Positions 55,704 through 64,000 of a stretch of DNA of 64,000 nt are shown here, in pieces. This DNA comes from Acidobacteriota bacterium (GTDB taxonomy: Bacteria; Acidobacteriota; Terriglobia; Terriglobales; Acidobacteriaceae). Each line of letters starts with the position of its first letter. The first letter of the stretch is position 1. The position numbers were made by a program, and so were the translations under genes. Below the pieces are notes generated by a model. It searched no databases and was not told where the DNA came from. It was given only the letters and a program-made list of their open reading frames with translations. Where the stretch lies: NCBI GenBank assembly GCA_013289875.1, contig JABCZC010000010.1, positions 1-64,000 of the forward strand, given 5' to 3'.

Positions 55704-56872
55704 ATGAGTGTTCTTCGTTCGTTCCGTAAATTGACTTTGGCGGCGCTCCTGTTCGCGTTGCCGTGCGCGTCTTACTCGCAGGTTTCGATTGGTGTCTCAA
55801 TCAACATAGCCCCTCCTGTACTTCCGATTTATGTGCAGCCCGTTTGTCCTGCACCCAACTACATCTGGACACCCGGCTACTGGGCGTGGGGGGAGTTTGG
55901 CTACTACTGGGTGCCCGGCACCTGGGTTTTGGCTCCGCAACCCGGCTATCTCTGGACACCTGGCTACTGGGGTTGGGGTGCAGGCGGCGTGTATGTCTTT
56001 AACCCCGGTTACTGGGGCCTCCACGTTGGGTTTTACGGCGGCGTCAATTACGGCTTCGGTTATGGCGGAGTCGGTTTTGTTGGCGGTGAATGGCGTGGCG
56101 GTTCGTTTGCCTACAACACGGCCGTGGTGAACGTGAACACTACCGTCATTCACAACACCTACATCAACAAAACCGTCATTAACAACACCACGATCATCAA
56201 CAACAATCGGACCAGCTTCAACGGTGGCCCGAATGGCATTGCCGCGCGGCCAACAGCGCAGGAACAGGCTTACTCCAATGAGAGGCACATCCCGCCGACT
56301 CAGGCTCAGGTGCAGCATGTGAACCTGGCGAAGCAGGATCGTGCCAACTATGCGACGGTCAACCATGGCATGCCGGCACATGCAGCATTACCGAAACCGG
56401 CAGCGTCTACGGCGGACTTCGCCCGCGCAGTTCCGGCCCGCGGCGCCACGGCGGCTCCGTTCACTCCGGCCAAGGCTGGCACGATACCGAAGCCTGCTGC
56501 CGAAGCGAAGCCTGCTGAGTCGACGGCGGCAACACGGCCAGCGCCCGCAGCCAGGCCGGCTCCGGCAACGAAACCTGCGCCCGAGGCCAAGCCGGCAACG
56601 AAACCTGCGCCCGAGGCCAAGCCTGCAACGAAACCTGCGCCCGAGGCAAAGCCTGCAACGAGACCTGCACCCGAGGCAAAGCCTGCTCCCGCAGCTAAAC
56701 CAGCTCCGAGACCTGCACCCGAGGCAAAGCCTGCTCCCGCAGCTAAACCAGCTCCGAGACCTGCACCCGAGGCAAAGCCTGCGCCCGCAGCTAAACCCGC
56801 GCCCGAGGCACACCCTCAGGCCAAGCCTGCACCCAAACCCGCGCCCAAGCCTGAAGAAAAGCGCCCTGAGTA
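55704..56872 (+). CDS. Secreted YXWXPGYW-repeat protein with Pro/Ala/Lys tail
   Basis: The ATG at 55704 has AAGGGA about 8 bases upstream and a signal peptide (FRKLTLAALLFALPCASYSQ); the track start at 55332 is not credible. The mature protein has the YXWXPGYW repeats YIWTPGYWAWGEFGYYWVPG and YLWTPGYWGWGAGGVYVFNP, then an Asn/Thr/Ile-rich stretch (TVINNTTIINNNRTSFNGG), and a long tail of PAPEAKPA units. The tail DNA contains about 30-base and 48-base tandem repeats (56570-56820). Probably an extracellular or outer-membrane structural protein. It is followed by a strong terminator. Confidence 0.85.
56570..56820. repeat. Tandem repeats encoding the PAPEAKPA tail
   Basis: First a roughly 30-base unit (AAACCTGCGCCCGAGGCCAA type) about four times, then a 48-base unit (starting CGAGACCTGCACCCGAGGCA) two to three times with few changes. 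The unit length is a multiple of 3, so copy-number change keeps the frame. Confidence 0.85.
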
Positions 56873-56882
56873 ACAGAGAATA

Positions 56883-56965
56883 CTTGGCTGAGAATTTCCC
56901 CGAAGCCGCTACAATAGAAATAGAAGACAAAGGCCCGGTTGCATCACAGCCGGGCCTTTTCTTTT
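56883..56965 (+). terminator. Module copy 2: TACAAT-containing box plus strong terminator
   Basis: CTTGGCTGAGAATTTCCCCG leads to TACAATAGAAATAGA, then a perfect 10-base stem AAAGGCCCGG/CCGGGCCTTT followed by TTCTTTT. It terminates the YXWXPGYW gene. In the 42 bases before the hairpin it agrees with copy 1 at 36 positions. Confidence 0.75.
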
Positions 56966-57218
56966 GGCGCAAAACCCTCCGACAAGTAAGTCATTTCGAA
57001 TCAATCACTCCCAGGTTTCTCTTTTATAATCAATGAGTCTCAGGCATTTGCAGCGGAAGCCGCTTGGAATCAATGAGTCTCAAAATCGCCACAGACCGAG
57101 GGGGAGGGGTAATCCCCTCATTGAAGCACCACCAAAATCGCCGCCACACTGGTCAGCGAAAAGGCGCATACTAACGTCTAACGAAGCAGAGATCGGCCCT
57201 GTTTCGGGAGACGTCCAA
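56966..57218. other. Leader of the M48 gene with TAAGTCATT and AATCAATGAGTCTCA repeats
   Basis: Contains TAAGTCATT (56987), two copies of AATCAATGAGTCTCA about 35 bases apart (around 57032 and 57068) and GGGGGAGGGGTAATCCCC. Upstream ORF-track codons of the M48 gene are in this repeat and are not considered coding. Confidence 0.55.
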
Positions 57219-58601
57219 ATGCGAATCCACAGCTTTGTTCCTCGCTTGCCAGCGACGCTCGCGCTGGGAGCTGCTCTTGCGCTCGCTCCAGCCGTGATCC
57301 TCGCCCAGTCGAGCACCCCGCAAACAGCGCCGCCAGATTCCCAGACGCAGACCCAAACCCAGACACAGACGCCGCCCGCGCAGCCTCCTGCGTCGACCCA
57401 GCCATCAACCTCCGGAAAGTCCGCCGGCTCCGTCCCGCTTCCGCCTCCGGACGCCAAGCCCAGCGGCGCGCCGGCCAATCCCGATGACGCCACGAATGCC
57501 GTGCCTCCCAGTGCAACGTCGAGTTCCACGGCATCTCCCTCAGTGAACCCTGACGGCAGCGTTGCCGGAGTGAAGAAGGGAAGCATCAACGACGTAAGCG
57601 CAGTGGGCACACGCGATATCGGCGCCCGGGGCGTAGGCAACTGGTATTCGACCGAATCCGAAATCAAGATGGGCAAGTCCTACGCGGCCATGATCGAGAA
57701 GAGCACCAAGTTCATCACCGATCCCGTGGTGGTCGAATACGTGAACCGCGTTGGGCAGAACATCGTCAAGAACTCCGACTGCAAGGTGCCCTTCACCATC
57801 AAGGTGATCGACTCCGACGAGATCAACGCCATGGCGCTGCCCGGCGGATTCTTCTACGTCAACTCCGGCCTGGTTCTCGCTGCCGACGAAGAGGCCGAAC
57901 TGGCCGGTGTAATGGCGCACGAGACCGCCCACGTCTGCGCGCACCATGCCGCCCGCGAGATGACCCGCGCCAACTACGCCCAGCTGGGCACCATTCCCCT
58001 GATCTTTATCGGGGGGTGGGCTGGTTACGGCATTTACGAAGCCGCCAGCATCGCGATTCCGATGACTTTCCTCGAATTTTCGCGTGAGTTCGAGGCGCAG
58101 GCCGACTACCTTGGCGTTCAATATATGTATCGCGCCGGCTACGATCCCCAAGCCTTTGTAACCTTCTTCGAGAAGATTCAGGATCTCCAGAAGCACAAGC
58201 CCGGCGCGGTGGCTCGAGCCTTCTCCGACCATCCGCAGACTCCCGACCGTATCGCGCATTCGCAGGAAGAGATCGCGAGGATTCTGCCTCCGCGCGACGA
58301 ATATCTGGTGACCACCTCAGAGTTCGACGACGTCAAGGCGCGGCTGGCGCGCATCGAGAACAAGCGCAAGCTGACCGACGGCAAGAACGGCCAGAAGCCG
58401 ACGCTGCGGCGTGTGAGCAATACTTCGGACCCGAACAACCCGAGCAGCAGTACGGACGACCGGCCGACGCTGCATCGCCGCGACGACTCCGGCACCAGCA
58501 CGACCGGAGGCAGTACCACGGGGGGCGGCAGCACTTCTCCGTCCGGCGGCGGCAGCACTTCTCCGTCCAGCGGAGGCAGCACTTCTCCGACCAGCAATTA
58601 A
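57219..58601 (+). CDS. Secreted M48-family metalloprotease
   Basis: The ATG at 57219 (GGGAG 8 bases upstream) opens a signal peptide (LPATLALGAALALAPAVILA); the track start at 57033 is rejected. After a Gln/Thr/Pro/Ser-rich linker (QTQTQTQTQTPPAQPP) the peptidase domain has the zinc site VMAHETAHVCAHHAARE (HExxH) and the third ligand in FEAQADYLGVQYM. The mature domain resembles BepA/LoiP-type periplasmic proteases. The C-terminus is a Ser/Gly/Thr-rich tail (SGGGSTSPSSGGSTSP), encoded by repeats. Probably helps outer-membrane quality control. About 460 aa. Confidence 0.9.
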   Translation: MRIHSFVPRLPATLALGAALALAPAVILAQSSTPQTAPPDSQTQTQTQTQTPPAQPPASTQPSTSGKSAGSVPLPPPDAKPSGAPANPDDATNAVPPSATSSSTASPSVNPDGSVAGVKKGSINDVSAVGTRDIGARGVGNWYSTESEIKMGKSYAAMIEKSTKFITDPVVVEYVNRVGQNIVKNSDCKVPFTIKVIDSDEINAMALPGGFFYVNSGLVLAADEEAELAGVMAHETAHVCAHHAAREMTRANYAQLGTIPLIFIGGWAGYGIYEAASIAIPMTFLEFSREFEAQADYLGVQYMYRAGYDPQAFVTFFEKIQDLQKHKPGAVARAFSDHPQTPDRIAHSQEEIARILPPRDEYLVTTSEFDDVKARLARIENKRKLTDGKNGQKPTLRRVSNTSDPNNPSSSTDDRPTLHRRDDSGTSTTGGSTTGGGSTSPSGGGSTSPSSGGSTSPTSN

Positions 58602-58672
58602 CGGATCCGGCGATCAGATTTGGTTCGAAGATTGACGGCTGAGGGCGGTCCTCGATTGCACGGTGAACTCGC

Positions 58673-58906
58673 TCAACACTTCTTGCACTTGGCCAGGATG
58701 GCCTTCTGCAGCCGGTCGCGTAGTTCGTTCGGCAATTCGTAGATCACGTGCTTGCGGTAGATTTCGATGGTTTTGCGGGTCGTGCTGAGGGTGATCACGC
58801 AGTGCTCACAGCCGTGGAGATGCTCTTCCAGGTCAGCCCGCATCCGGACGCTTACTTTGTCGTCGATGAGATCGTCCAATTGCGCCAAAAACTCAGAGCA
58901 CGTCAC
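58673..58906 (-). CDS. Anti-sigma factor with zinc-finger (ZAS/zf-HC2) domain
   Basis: 77 aa. Zinc motif HLHGCEHCVITL (HxxxCxxC) preceded by FLAQLDDLIDDKVSVRMRAD. No membrane segment, so it is a soluble anti-sigma factor of the ZAS type, likely redox- or zinc-responsive; it ends in CKKC. Overlaps the sigma gene by 4 bases (ATGA), which fixes the pairing. Confidence 0.88.
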   Translation of the reverse strand: MTCSEFLAQLDDLIDDKVSVRMRADLEEHLHGCEHCVITLSTTRKTIEIYRKHVIYELPNELRDRLQKAILAKCKKC

Positions 58907-59529
58907 TTCACACCATCCTTATTTCGATTGCGGAAGTAGCGGTTGAGCCGCTCCCGCAATTGAAGCCGCGCCCGCAGCAGGCGCGACTTGACCGCTGGAA
59001 TACTTAAACCCAAAGTCTCGGCCGTTTCCTCGGTCGAGAGACCTTCTACATCTCGCAGGACGAAAACCACGCGAAAGCCTGGAGGCAACCCCTGGATCGT
59101 CTTACGCAGAATATCGGCCATTTCTGACTGGCCATATTGCTCTTCCGGGTCAGGACCCCAATCCGCCAGATCGCGCGGCATGGAGCCTTCCTCGGTCTCG
59201 ACATCTTCGTCGATCGATACCATGCGGCCAGTGCGCCGTTTGCGCAGCCGCATCAACGATTCGTTCACTGCAATCCGCACCAGCCAGGTATAAAACTTCG
59301 AGTTACCCTGAAACTGGTTCAGCTTCTCGTAGGCTTTGAGGAACGCATCCTGGACCACATCCTCCGCATCTTCGCGGTTCTGGGTGATGTGCTGGGCGAT
59401 CCGGAAAACCTGGCGGTCATACTGCCGCACAAGCTTCTCGAATGCCTCGACATCGCCCGCGCGCGCGCGATTGACGAGCAGAATATCGGGATGTATTTCT
59501 TCAGTGCCTTGTGTTTGGATCGTTGACAT
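58903..59529 (-). CDS. ECF RNA polymerase sigma factor
   Basis: 208 aa sigma-70 family ECF factor. Region 2: FEKLVRQYDRQVFRIAQHIT, DAEDVVQDAFLKAYEKL and FYTWLVRIAVNESLMRLRKR. Region 4: GLSTEETAETLGLSIPAVKS with its HTH. It forms an operon with the ZAS anti-sigma gene, which presumably holds it inactive until a stress signal arrives. It diverges from the lytic transglycosylase gene, a possible target in cell-envelope stress; the shared 240-base gap shows no clear ECF promoter by eye. Confidence 0.95.
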   Translation of the reverse strand: MSTIQTQGTEEIHPDILLVNRARAGDVEAFEKLVRQYDRQVFRIAQHITQNREDAEDVVQDAFLKAYEKLNQFQGNSKFYTWLVRIAVNESLMRLRKRRTGRMVSIDEDVETEEGSMPRDLADWGPDPEEQYGQSEMADILRKTIQGLPPGFRVVFVLRDVEGLSTEETAETLGLSIPAVKSRLLRARLQLRERLNRYFRNRNKDGVK

Positions 59530-59772
59530 GGCAGATAGTTTCAGAAAAAGGGCCGTTCGAAGAGAGACAGCCGGTCCGTTCCTGTCCCTTCATCCTAAAT
59601 GGCAGGACAGGCGCGAGTAAAACGGCTCATCCTGCTCCGGTTCCGCAAACTTCATCGCTATCGTTTTGATCCGGGAAGTATCCAATGGGGAAACACTCCG
59701 CGATTTGTTCGCGGTTTCTGTGGCACGCAGGGAGCGCTTTCGGCATACAGTAAAGGTGGGAGCTGGACGAAC

Positions 59773-62220
59773 GTGACGCGCGCGGAATCAAAGAGGATAA
59801 ACCGGACGGGATGGTATGTCTCTGTCCTTGGGGCAGTGATAACTTGTGCGGGTTTTTGTGTGCTTGGGGCACAGACGGCGTCGTCTCCGAAGTCCAGCAC
59901 AGCCTCGACATCCGCGCACAAGAAATCGAGCAGCGCGAAGAAGACCATCCCGAATAGCCATACCTCGGGTTCTCATTCAACTGCGCACGTAGCTTCTGCA
60001 AGCGCGCACTCTGCAACCCACACATCGAAGACGAAGCACAAGCAGCTTACCGCAAAGCAACTCGCCAGGAGCCAGAAGCTGCACCAGGCCTTCGTAGCGT
60101 CGTCACAGCTTCGACCTATGGCGCAGCAGTTGGCATCCACTCGATCGCCGGCGGCTTACGCCGGGGTTTCAGCCTATGCGCATGCGCATACGGGCGAGGC
60201 TGCAGCAGCGGCATATCTTGCGCTGGGGCATGCCTATCTGCTGGACCATAAATATCCGGAAGCGGTCAGCGCTTTTCACTCGGCAAACCAGGCGGGACAG
60301 TCGCTCGACGACTACGCGGACTATCTCACCGCGCAGGTCTATTTGCAGGACAACAAGCTGGGTGATGCAGAGCCTATTCTGAGCACTTTCATACAGAAGC
60401 ATCCGGATTCAATTTTCGTTCGCAGCGTGCCCGTACTGGAGGCCAACCTGTTTCTGCAGGAGGGCGATCCCCAGGCTGCGTTGCGGATACTCGACGCGCA
60501 TCGCACCGAGCCGATTGCCGGCAAAGCGGATTTTCAGCTCGCTCAGGCGAAAGCGAACCTGATGGCTGGCCACACGTCCGAAGCGCAGCAGCAGTTCCGG
60601 CGTGTGTATCTAAATTTCCCGCTTAGTCAGGAGGCGGCTCAGGCGCGGGCACAGCTGGTGTCTTCCGGAGAGATCGCGTCACTGCCGCCGGAGGAGCGCC
60701 GCCACCACGCCGACGCTCTGTACGCCGCGGGCCGGTACAGCGATGCGGAGGACGAGTATCGCTCCCTTGCCGGCGATTCGGCTCTCGGTGAGAACGCGCG
60801 CAATGGATTGCTCGTCGCAGCGGCTGCCTGTGATTGGAAGCTGAAGCGGCTGAACAAGCAGGAGCTGGATCGTTTGCCGGACAGCGACGATGACACGGGT
60901 GCACGCAGGCAGTATCTCCTGATGGAACTGGCGCGTAATAAGGATGACGGCGATACCCAGCGGACCATCGTCGAGCAGATGATGACGCGCTTTCCCGAGA
61001 GCCCCTGGCTGGCCGAGGCGCTCTACTCGAGCGGCAATATGTATCTGCTGCGCAAGGATTTCCCGAACGCGATCAAATATTACGGCGAGCTGACGACACG
61101 ATTTCCGAAATCGTGCGAGTCGCCTCACAGCGGACCCTGTTCGAACTATTCACCCAGCAGCCACTGGCGCGCTGCGTGGCTGAACTATCGGCTTGGCCAA
61201 TACGCCGAAGCGGCTCGGCTCTTCGACGAGCAGATCGCCAACTTTGCCGGAGGGAAAGAAATACCCGCGGCCCTGTACTGGCGAGGGCGTCTTTACGAAA
61301 CCGAGGATCATCAGCCAACCAAGGCGGCTGGCTACTATCGCACCGTGGCTCGCGTTTATCGGCACTATTACTATGCGGCCCTGGCGCAGGAACGGCTGGA
61401 GCAACTTGGTCAAGTAACGCCGGTGAGCTTTTCCGTGCTTGAAGCTCTGCACCCGGAGCCGATACCGGAGCTGAGCGACGATGTGCCGGAAGACGATCCC
61501 CACGTGGTGAAAGCGAAGCTCCTGGCTAACGCGGGGTTGAACGAGTACATCGCCCCGGAAATTCAGGCGGCCGACGGAAGCGAAGAGTGGGGAGCCTTCG
61601 CCGAGGCTGAAATTTTTGCCTCCTACGGTGAAACGTGGCACGCCATGCGGCTGCTGAAGCACGCGTTGCCGTTCTACACCTCAGCGCCTGTCGAATCGAT
61701 CCCGATGGGCTATTGGCGGATTCTCTTTCCTCAGCCGTATTGGCCTGACATCAAGGAGAACGCCGCCAGCAATGGCCTTGATCCGTACATGGTGGCTTCA
61801 CTGATTCGCCAGGAGTCGGAATTCAATCCCGGCGCAGTTTCAAATAAGAGCGCCTATGGCCTGATGCAGTTGTTGCCCAGCGTTGGAAAGAGCATGGCCA
61901 AACAAGAGGGAATTCACCACTTCGAGACCAACCAGTTGCTCGATCCCTCGACGAATATCCGTCTGGGAACGCTGTACCTCAAGCACACGCTGGACAAATT
62001 CGGCGGCCGTCCGGAGTATGCCTTTGCCGCATACAATGCAGGCGATGAACGCGTCGTCGACTGGCAATCGATCGGCCACTATCGCGATATGGACGAGTTC
62101 GTGGAGTCGATCCCGTTCACCGAAACTCGGGAGTATGTTCAGGCCATCGTTCGCAACCAGCAAATCTATCGCGAACTGGATAAAGTAAGCTCGCAACGCG
62201 CTTCCAGCAACCCGCACTGA
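59773..62220 (+). CDS. Lytic transglycosylase with TPR-like superhelix (Slt70-like)
   Basis: Cleaves peptidoglycan glycan strands with formation of anhydromuramic acid. The track start at 59599 lacks a ribosome-binding site; a GTG at 59773 (GGTGGGAG upstream) opens a membrane/signal segment (GWYVSVLGAVITCAGFCVLG), so this start is preferred. A Ser/Lys/His-rich stretch and helical TPR repeats (AAYLALGHAYLLDHKYPEAV) follow. The C-terminal SLT domain has VASLIRQESEFNPGAVSNKS (catalytic Glu), AYGLMQLLPSVGKSMA and YAFAAYNAGDERVVDW. Periplasmic. About 815 aa. Confidence 0.9.
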   Translation: MTRAESKRINRTGWYVSVLGAVITCAGFCVLGAQTASSPKSSTASTSAHKKSSSAKKTIPNSHTSGSHSTAHVASASAHSATHTSKTKHKQLTAKQLARSQKLHQAFVASSQLRPMAQQLASTRSPAAYAGVSAYAHAHTGEAAAAAYLALGHAYLLDHKYPEAVSAFHSANQAGQSLDDYADYLTAQVYLQDNKLGDAEPILSTFIQKHPDSIFVRSVPVLEANLFLQEGDPQAALRILDAHRTEPIAGKADFQLAQAKANLMAGHTSEAQQQFRRVYLNFPLSQEAAQARAQLVSSGEIASLPPEERRHHADALYAAGRYSDAEDEYRSLAGDSALGENARNGLLVAAAACDWKLKRLNKQELDRLPDSDDDTGARRQYLLMELARNKDDGDTQRTIVEQMMTRFPESPWLAEALYSSGNMYLLRKDFPNAIKYYGELTTRFPKSCESPHSGPCSNYSPSSHWRAAWLNYRLGQYAEAARLFDEQIANFAGGKEIPAALYWRGRLYETEDHQPTKAAGYYRTVARVYRHYYYAALAQERLEQLGQVTPVSFSVLEALHPEPIPELSDDVPEDDPHVVKAKLLANAGLNEYIAPEIQAADGSEEWGAFAEAEIFASYGETWHAMRLLKHALPFYTSAPVESIPMGYWRILFPQPYWPDIKENAASNGLDPYMVASLIRQESEFNPGAVSNKSAYGLMQLLPSVGKSMAKQEGIHHFETNQLLDPSTNIRLGTLYLKHTLDKFGGRPEYAFAAYNAGDERVVDWQSIGHYRDMDEFVESIPFTETREYVQAIVRNQQIYRELDKVSSQRASSNPH

Positions 62221-62238
62221 CGCGACACACCTTCGCCG

Positions 62239-63375
62239 ATGAGCGAAAATAAAGGCATGGAGTTCATCGACCTCAAGACGCAGTATCGCCGCCTGAAGCC
62301 GGCGATCGATGCGCGTATTCAGGCTGTACTCGACCACGGTCAATACATCCTGGGACCCGAAGTTCGCGAACTGGAAGGGCGGCTCGCCACACGCACCGAA
62401 GCGAAATACTGTATCACCTGCGCAAGTGGGACTGACGCCCTCCTGCTGGCAATGATGACCATCGGAATCGGCCCTGGCGATGAGGTCATCACCCCGCCTT
62501 TCACATTTTTCGCTACCGGCGAAATGATCGCCCTGCTCGGCGCGGTTCCTGTTTTCGCGGATATCGACCCAACCACCTATAACATCGATCCTGAAAAAAT
62601 CGAAGCGGCGATCACGCCCCGCACACGCGCCATCATGCCGGTGAGCCTCTATGGGCAACCCGCGGCGATGGACGCGATCAACGCCATCGCCGCACGCCAA
62701 AATCTGCCTGTGATTGAGGACGCGGCGCAGAGCTTTGGCGCCCTCTACAACGGCCGCCACTCCGGGAACCTGAGCACCATCGGTTGTACTAGCTTTTTCC
62801 CCTCCAAGCCGCTGGGCTGCTATGGCGATGGTGGCGCGTGCTTCACCAGCGACGACGCTCTGGCCACTGCTATGTTCGAGCTGCGTAACCACGGGCAGGA
62901 TCGCCGCTATCATCACACGCGCATCGGCATCAACGGACGCATGGACACTCTTCAGGCTGCGGTGCTGCTGGCCAAACTCGATGCCTTCGATGCGGAATTG
63001 CTGGCACGCAACGAGGCGGCGGATTGCTACACGTCAATGCTCAAAGGCGCAGTCCAGACTCCGTCCGTTGCCCCGCGCTGCTCGAGCGTCTGGGCGCAAT
63101 ACACGATCGAAGTAGACGACCGCGAAGCCGTCGAATCGGCCATGCGCGAAGCCGGCATACCGGCGACAGTGCATTATCCTGTCGCGCTTCACTTGCAGCC
63201 GGTCTTCTCGTCTCTTCGACAACAGTTCGGACTCGGCACAGGCAGCTTTCCCCATGCCGAGCGTGCCGCCGCCCGTGTTCTCAGTCTGCCTATGCACCCC
63301 TATCTTTCGCCAGGAGACATTCAGCGTGTAACCGACGCCGTCAAAGCCGCGTTGCATCAGGCTTCCGTCAGATGA
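62239..63375 (+). CDS. DegT/DnrJ/EryC1/StrS aminotransferase
   Basis: 378 aa PLP-dependent sugar aminotransferase. MEFIDLKTQYRRLKPAIDAR is the classical N-terminus, so the ATG at 62257 could be the true start; AAAGG lies just before it. Features: CASGTDALLLAMMTIGIGPG, VIEDAAQSFGA, the PLP lysine in TSFFPSKPLGCYGDGGA, and RIGINGRMDTLQAAVLLAKL. It probably aminates a keto sugar nucleotide for surface polysaccharide. It follows the transglycosylase by 18 bases, so the two may be co-transcribed. Partner sugar genes are not in the window. Confidence 0.92.
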   Translation: MSENKGMEFIDLKTQYRRLKPAIDARIQAVLDHGQYILGPEVRELEGRLATRTEAKYCITCASGTDALLLAMMTIGIGPGDEVITPPFTFFATGEMIALLGAVPVFADIDPTTYNIDPEKIEAAITPRTRAIMPVSLYGQPAAMDAINAIAARQNLPVIEDAAQSFGALYNGRHSGNLSTIGCTSFFPSKPLGCYGDGGACFTSDDALATAMFELRNHGQDRRYHHTRIGINGRMDTLQAAVLLAKLDAFDAELLARNEAADCYTSMLKGAVQTPSVAPRCSSVWAQYTIEVDDREAVESAMREAGIPATVHYPVALHLQPVFSSLRQQFGLGTGSFPHAERAAARVLSLPMHPYLSPGDIQRVTDAVKAALHQASVR

Positions 63376-63421
63376 ATCCGAAGAGTCAATTGTCTTTCTG
63401 GGTTTGTGTCAACGATAGGGA

Positions 63422-63450
63422 TTGACAGGCCGCCTCGCTCCGGCAAGAAT
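63422..63450 (+). promoter_or_regulatory. Sigma70-type promoter for the MerR-like gene
   Basis: TTGACA, 17 bases, AAGAAT. The -35 box is perfect and the spacing ideal. Transcription would start about 63457, where the inverted repeat begins. Confidence 0.6.
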
Positions 63451-63456
63451 GGCCTC

Positions 63457-63480
63457 AAACATTTCGGTTACGAAATGTTT
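63457..63480. promoter_or_regulatory. Perfect inverted repeat AAACATTTCG-GTTA-CGAAATGTTT
   Basis: 10-base perfect dyad (11 with the flanking C/G) at the predicted transcription start. A third half-site GAAATGTT covers the start codon of the regulator at 63498-63505, which suggests autoregulation. Confidence 0.65.
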
Positions 63481-63500
63481 GGAGCGGGAACCCGCCAGAA

Positions 63501-64000
63501 ATGTTGAAAGACTGCTTCAGCACACGCGATGTCCTTGAGTTGACAGGCGTGACTGCCCGGCAACTCCAGTGGTGGGACGAGCGGCGGATCGTGGTTCCAG
63601 CGCGGAATGGCCGAAATCGCGTGTACTCCGGGGCAGACCTACTCGACATTCTTGTCATCGAACAGCTCAGGCAAAGAAGTATTTCGCTCGCGCGAGTACG
63701 GCGCGTTCTGCGTCTCTTGCGTGCGGAGTTGAACATCCGGCTGGCCGACCTTGTATCTGGGAAATTTGAGTTCCACCTTTTGCTGGCTGGTAGACGGATA
63801 TTTCTCGAAACGGATTCGAAGGAAGTGATCGAGCTATTGCGGAACACAATGCAGCCGATGCTCTTGATAAGTCTCACCGACGCAGTGAAACCGCTGCGCG
63901 TCGAGTTGAAGAATGTATTGCAGAAGTCTGCGGCCAAGAAGCCGGCCGGTCAAACAACAGCCGGCCAAGCCAGGAGGGCAGCGAAACAACGCGTGACGGC
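63501..64000 (+). CDS. MerR-family HTH regulator, cut by the window end
   Basis: Not in the ORF track because it lacks a stop inside the window. Plus-strand translation from the ATG at 63501: LKDCFSTRDVLELTGVTARQ, LQWWDERRIVVPARNGRNRV, YSGADLLDILVIEQLRQRSI, then SLARVRRVLRLLR. This is the MerR winged HTH with its coiled-coil start. The C-terminal part up to the window end is basic (KNVLQKSAAKKPAG) and may continue. The start overlaps a copy of the operator half-site. The effector is unknown. The upstream DegT gene is 125 bases away and not obviously linked. Confidence 0.8.
   Translation, partial: MLKDCFSTRDVLELTGVTARQLQWWDERRIVVPARNGRNRVYSGADLLDILVIEQLRQRSISLARVRRVLRLLRAELNIRLADLVSGKFEFHLLLAGRRIFLETDSKEVIELLRNTMQPMLLISLTDAVKPLRVELKNVLQKSAAKKPAGQTTAGQARRAAKQRVT

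Noticed and set aside
61840-62916. 358-aa minus-strand ORF
   Set aside because: Antisense to the transglycosylase and aminotransferase genes, both of which have clear motifs.

Overview
The window looks like a chromosomal piece of an acidobacterium, probably class Terriglobia. The pointers are a MacB/FtsX-type 'orphan' ABC permease with its own PadR regulator (the acidobacterial ADOP arrangement), a YXWXPGYW-repeat secreted protein, many secreted proteins of unknown role, and GC-rich coding DNA. There is no rRNA, no convincing tRNA, no CRISPR array and no intact transposon. Calls rest on reading the sequence and family knowledge; no database search was run.

Layout. 1-4 kb: sugar and amine catabolism (partial GH39 glycosidase, flavin amine oxidase, GH27 alpha-galactosidase). 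4.4-6.7 kb: a large secreted NHL-type beta-propeller protein. 7.1-12 kb: a small unknown gene, a cytochrome P450, and the ADOP permease with PadR. 12.2-19.2 kb: a minus-strand redox/hydrolase operon (two alpha/beta hydrolases, a collapsed alcohol dehydrogenase, an SDR, a class-I flavoprotein disulfide reductase) next to a GAF-GAF-AAA+ sigma54 activator; a good sigma54 promoter pair lies between them. 19.6-25 kb: a radical SAM protein, small membrane and secreted proteins, and an HExxx/TIG protein. 25-27 kb: a LytS/LytTR two-component pair. 27-32 kb: secreted TPR and glycine-zipper proteins, a P-loop kinase and a Ni/Co transporter.

32.4-41 kb is a nearly complete arginine biosynthesis operon on the minus strand: argR-argC-argB-[four-helix-bundle pseudogene]-argD-argF-argG-argH-NAGS. 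Two ArgR-type palindromes sit upstream of argR, in the gap shared with the divergent glutamate synthase gene gltB (41.2-45.6 kb). The system joins glutamate supply (GltB) to arginine synthesis.

45.7-52 kb: a YkgJ cysteine-cluster protein, a quinone-oxidoreductase-like protein, a stand-alone SLOG-TIR fusion (a defence candidate that looks acquired), a GNAT protein, a PfkB kinase and a secreted GH13 glucosidase. 52-57 kb is a repeat-rich accessory stretch: three copies of a GGTGGCCCACCC-type repeat (two of them flanking an FAD oxidoreductase gene as direct repeats) and two copies of a promoter-like/hairpin/TAAGTCATT/G-run module flanking the YXWXPGYW gene. 57-64 kb: an M48 protease, an ECF sigma/anti-sigma pair, a lytic transglycosylase, a DegT aminotransferase and a MerR-type regulator cut by the window end.

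The strongest candidates for something undescribed are the SLOG-TIR protein, the four-helix-bundle cassette with inverted repeats inside the arg operon, the back-to-back sigma54 promoters with their operon of enzymes lacking catalytic residues, and the two intergenic repeat families around 52-57 kb.
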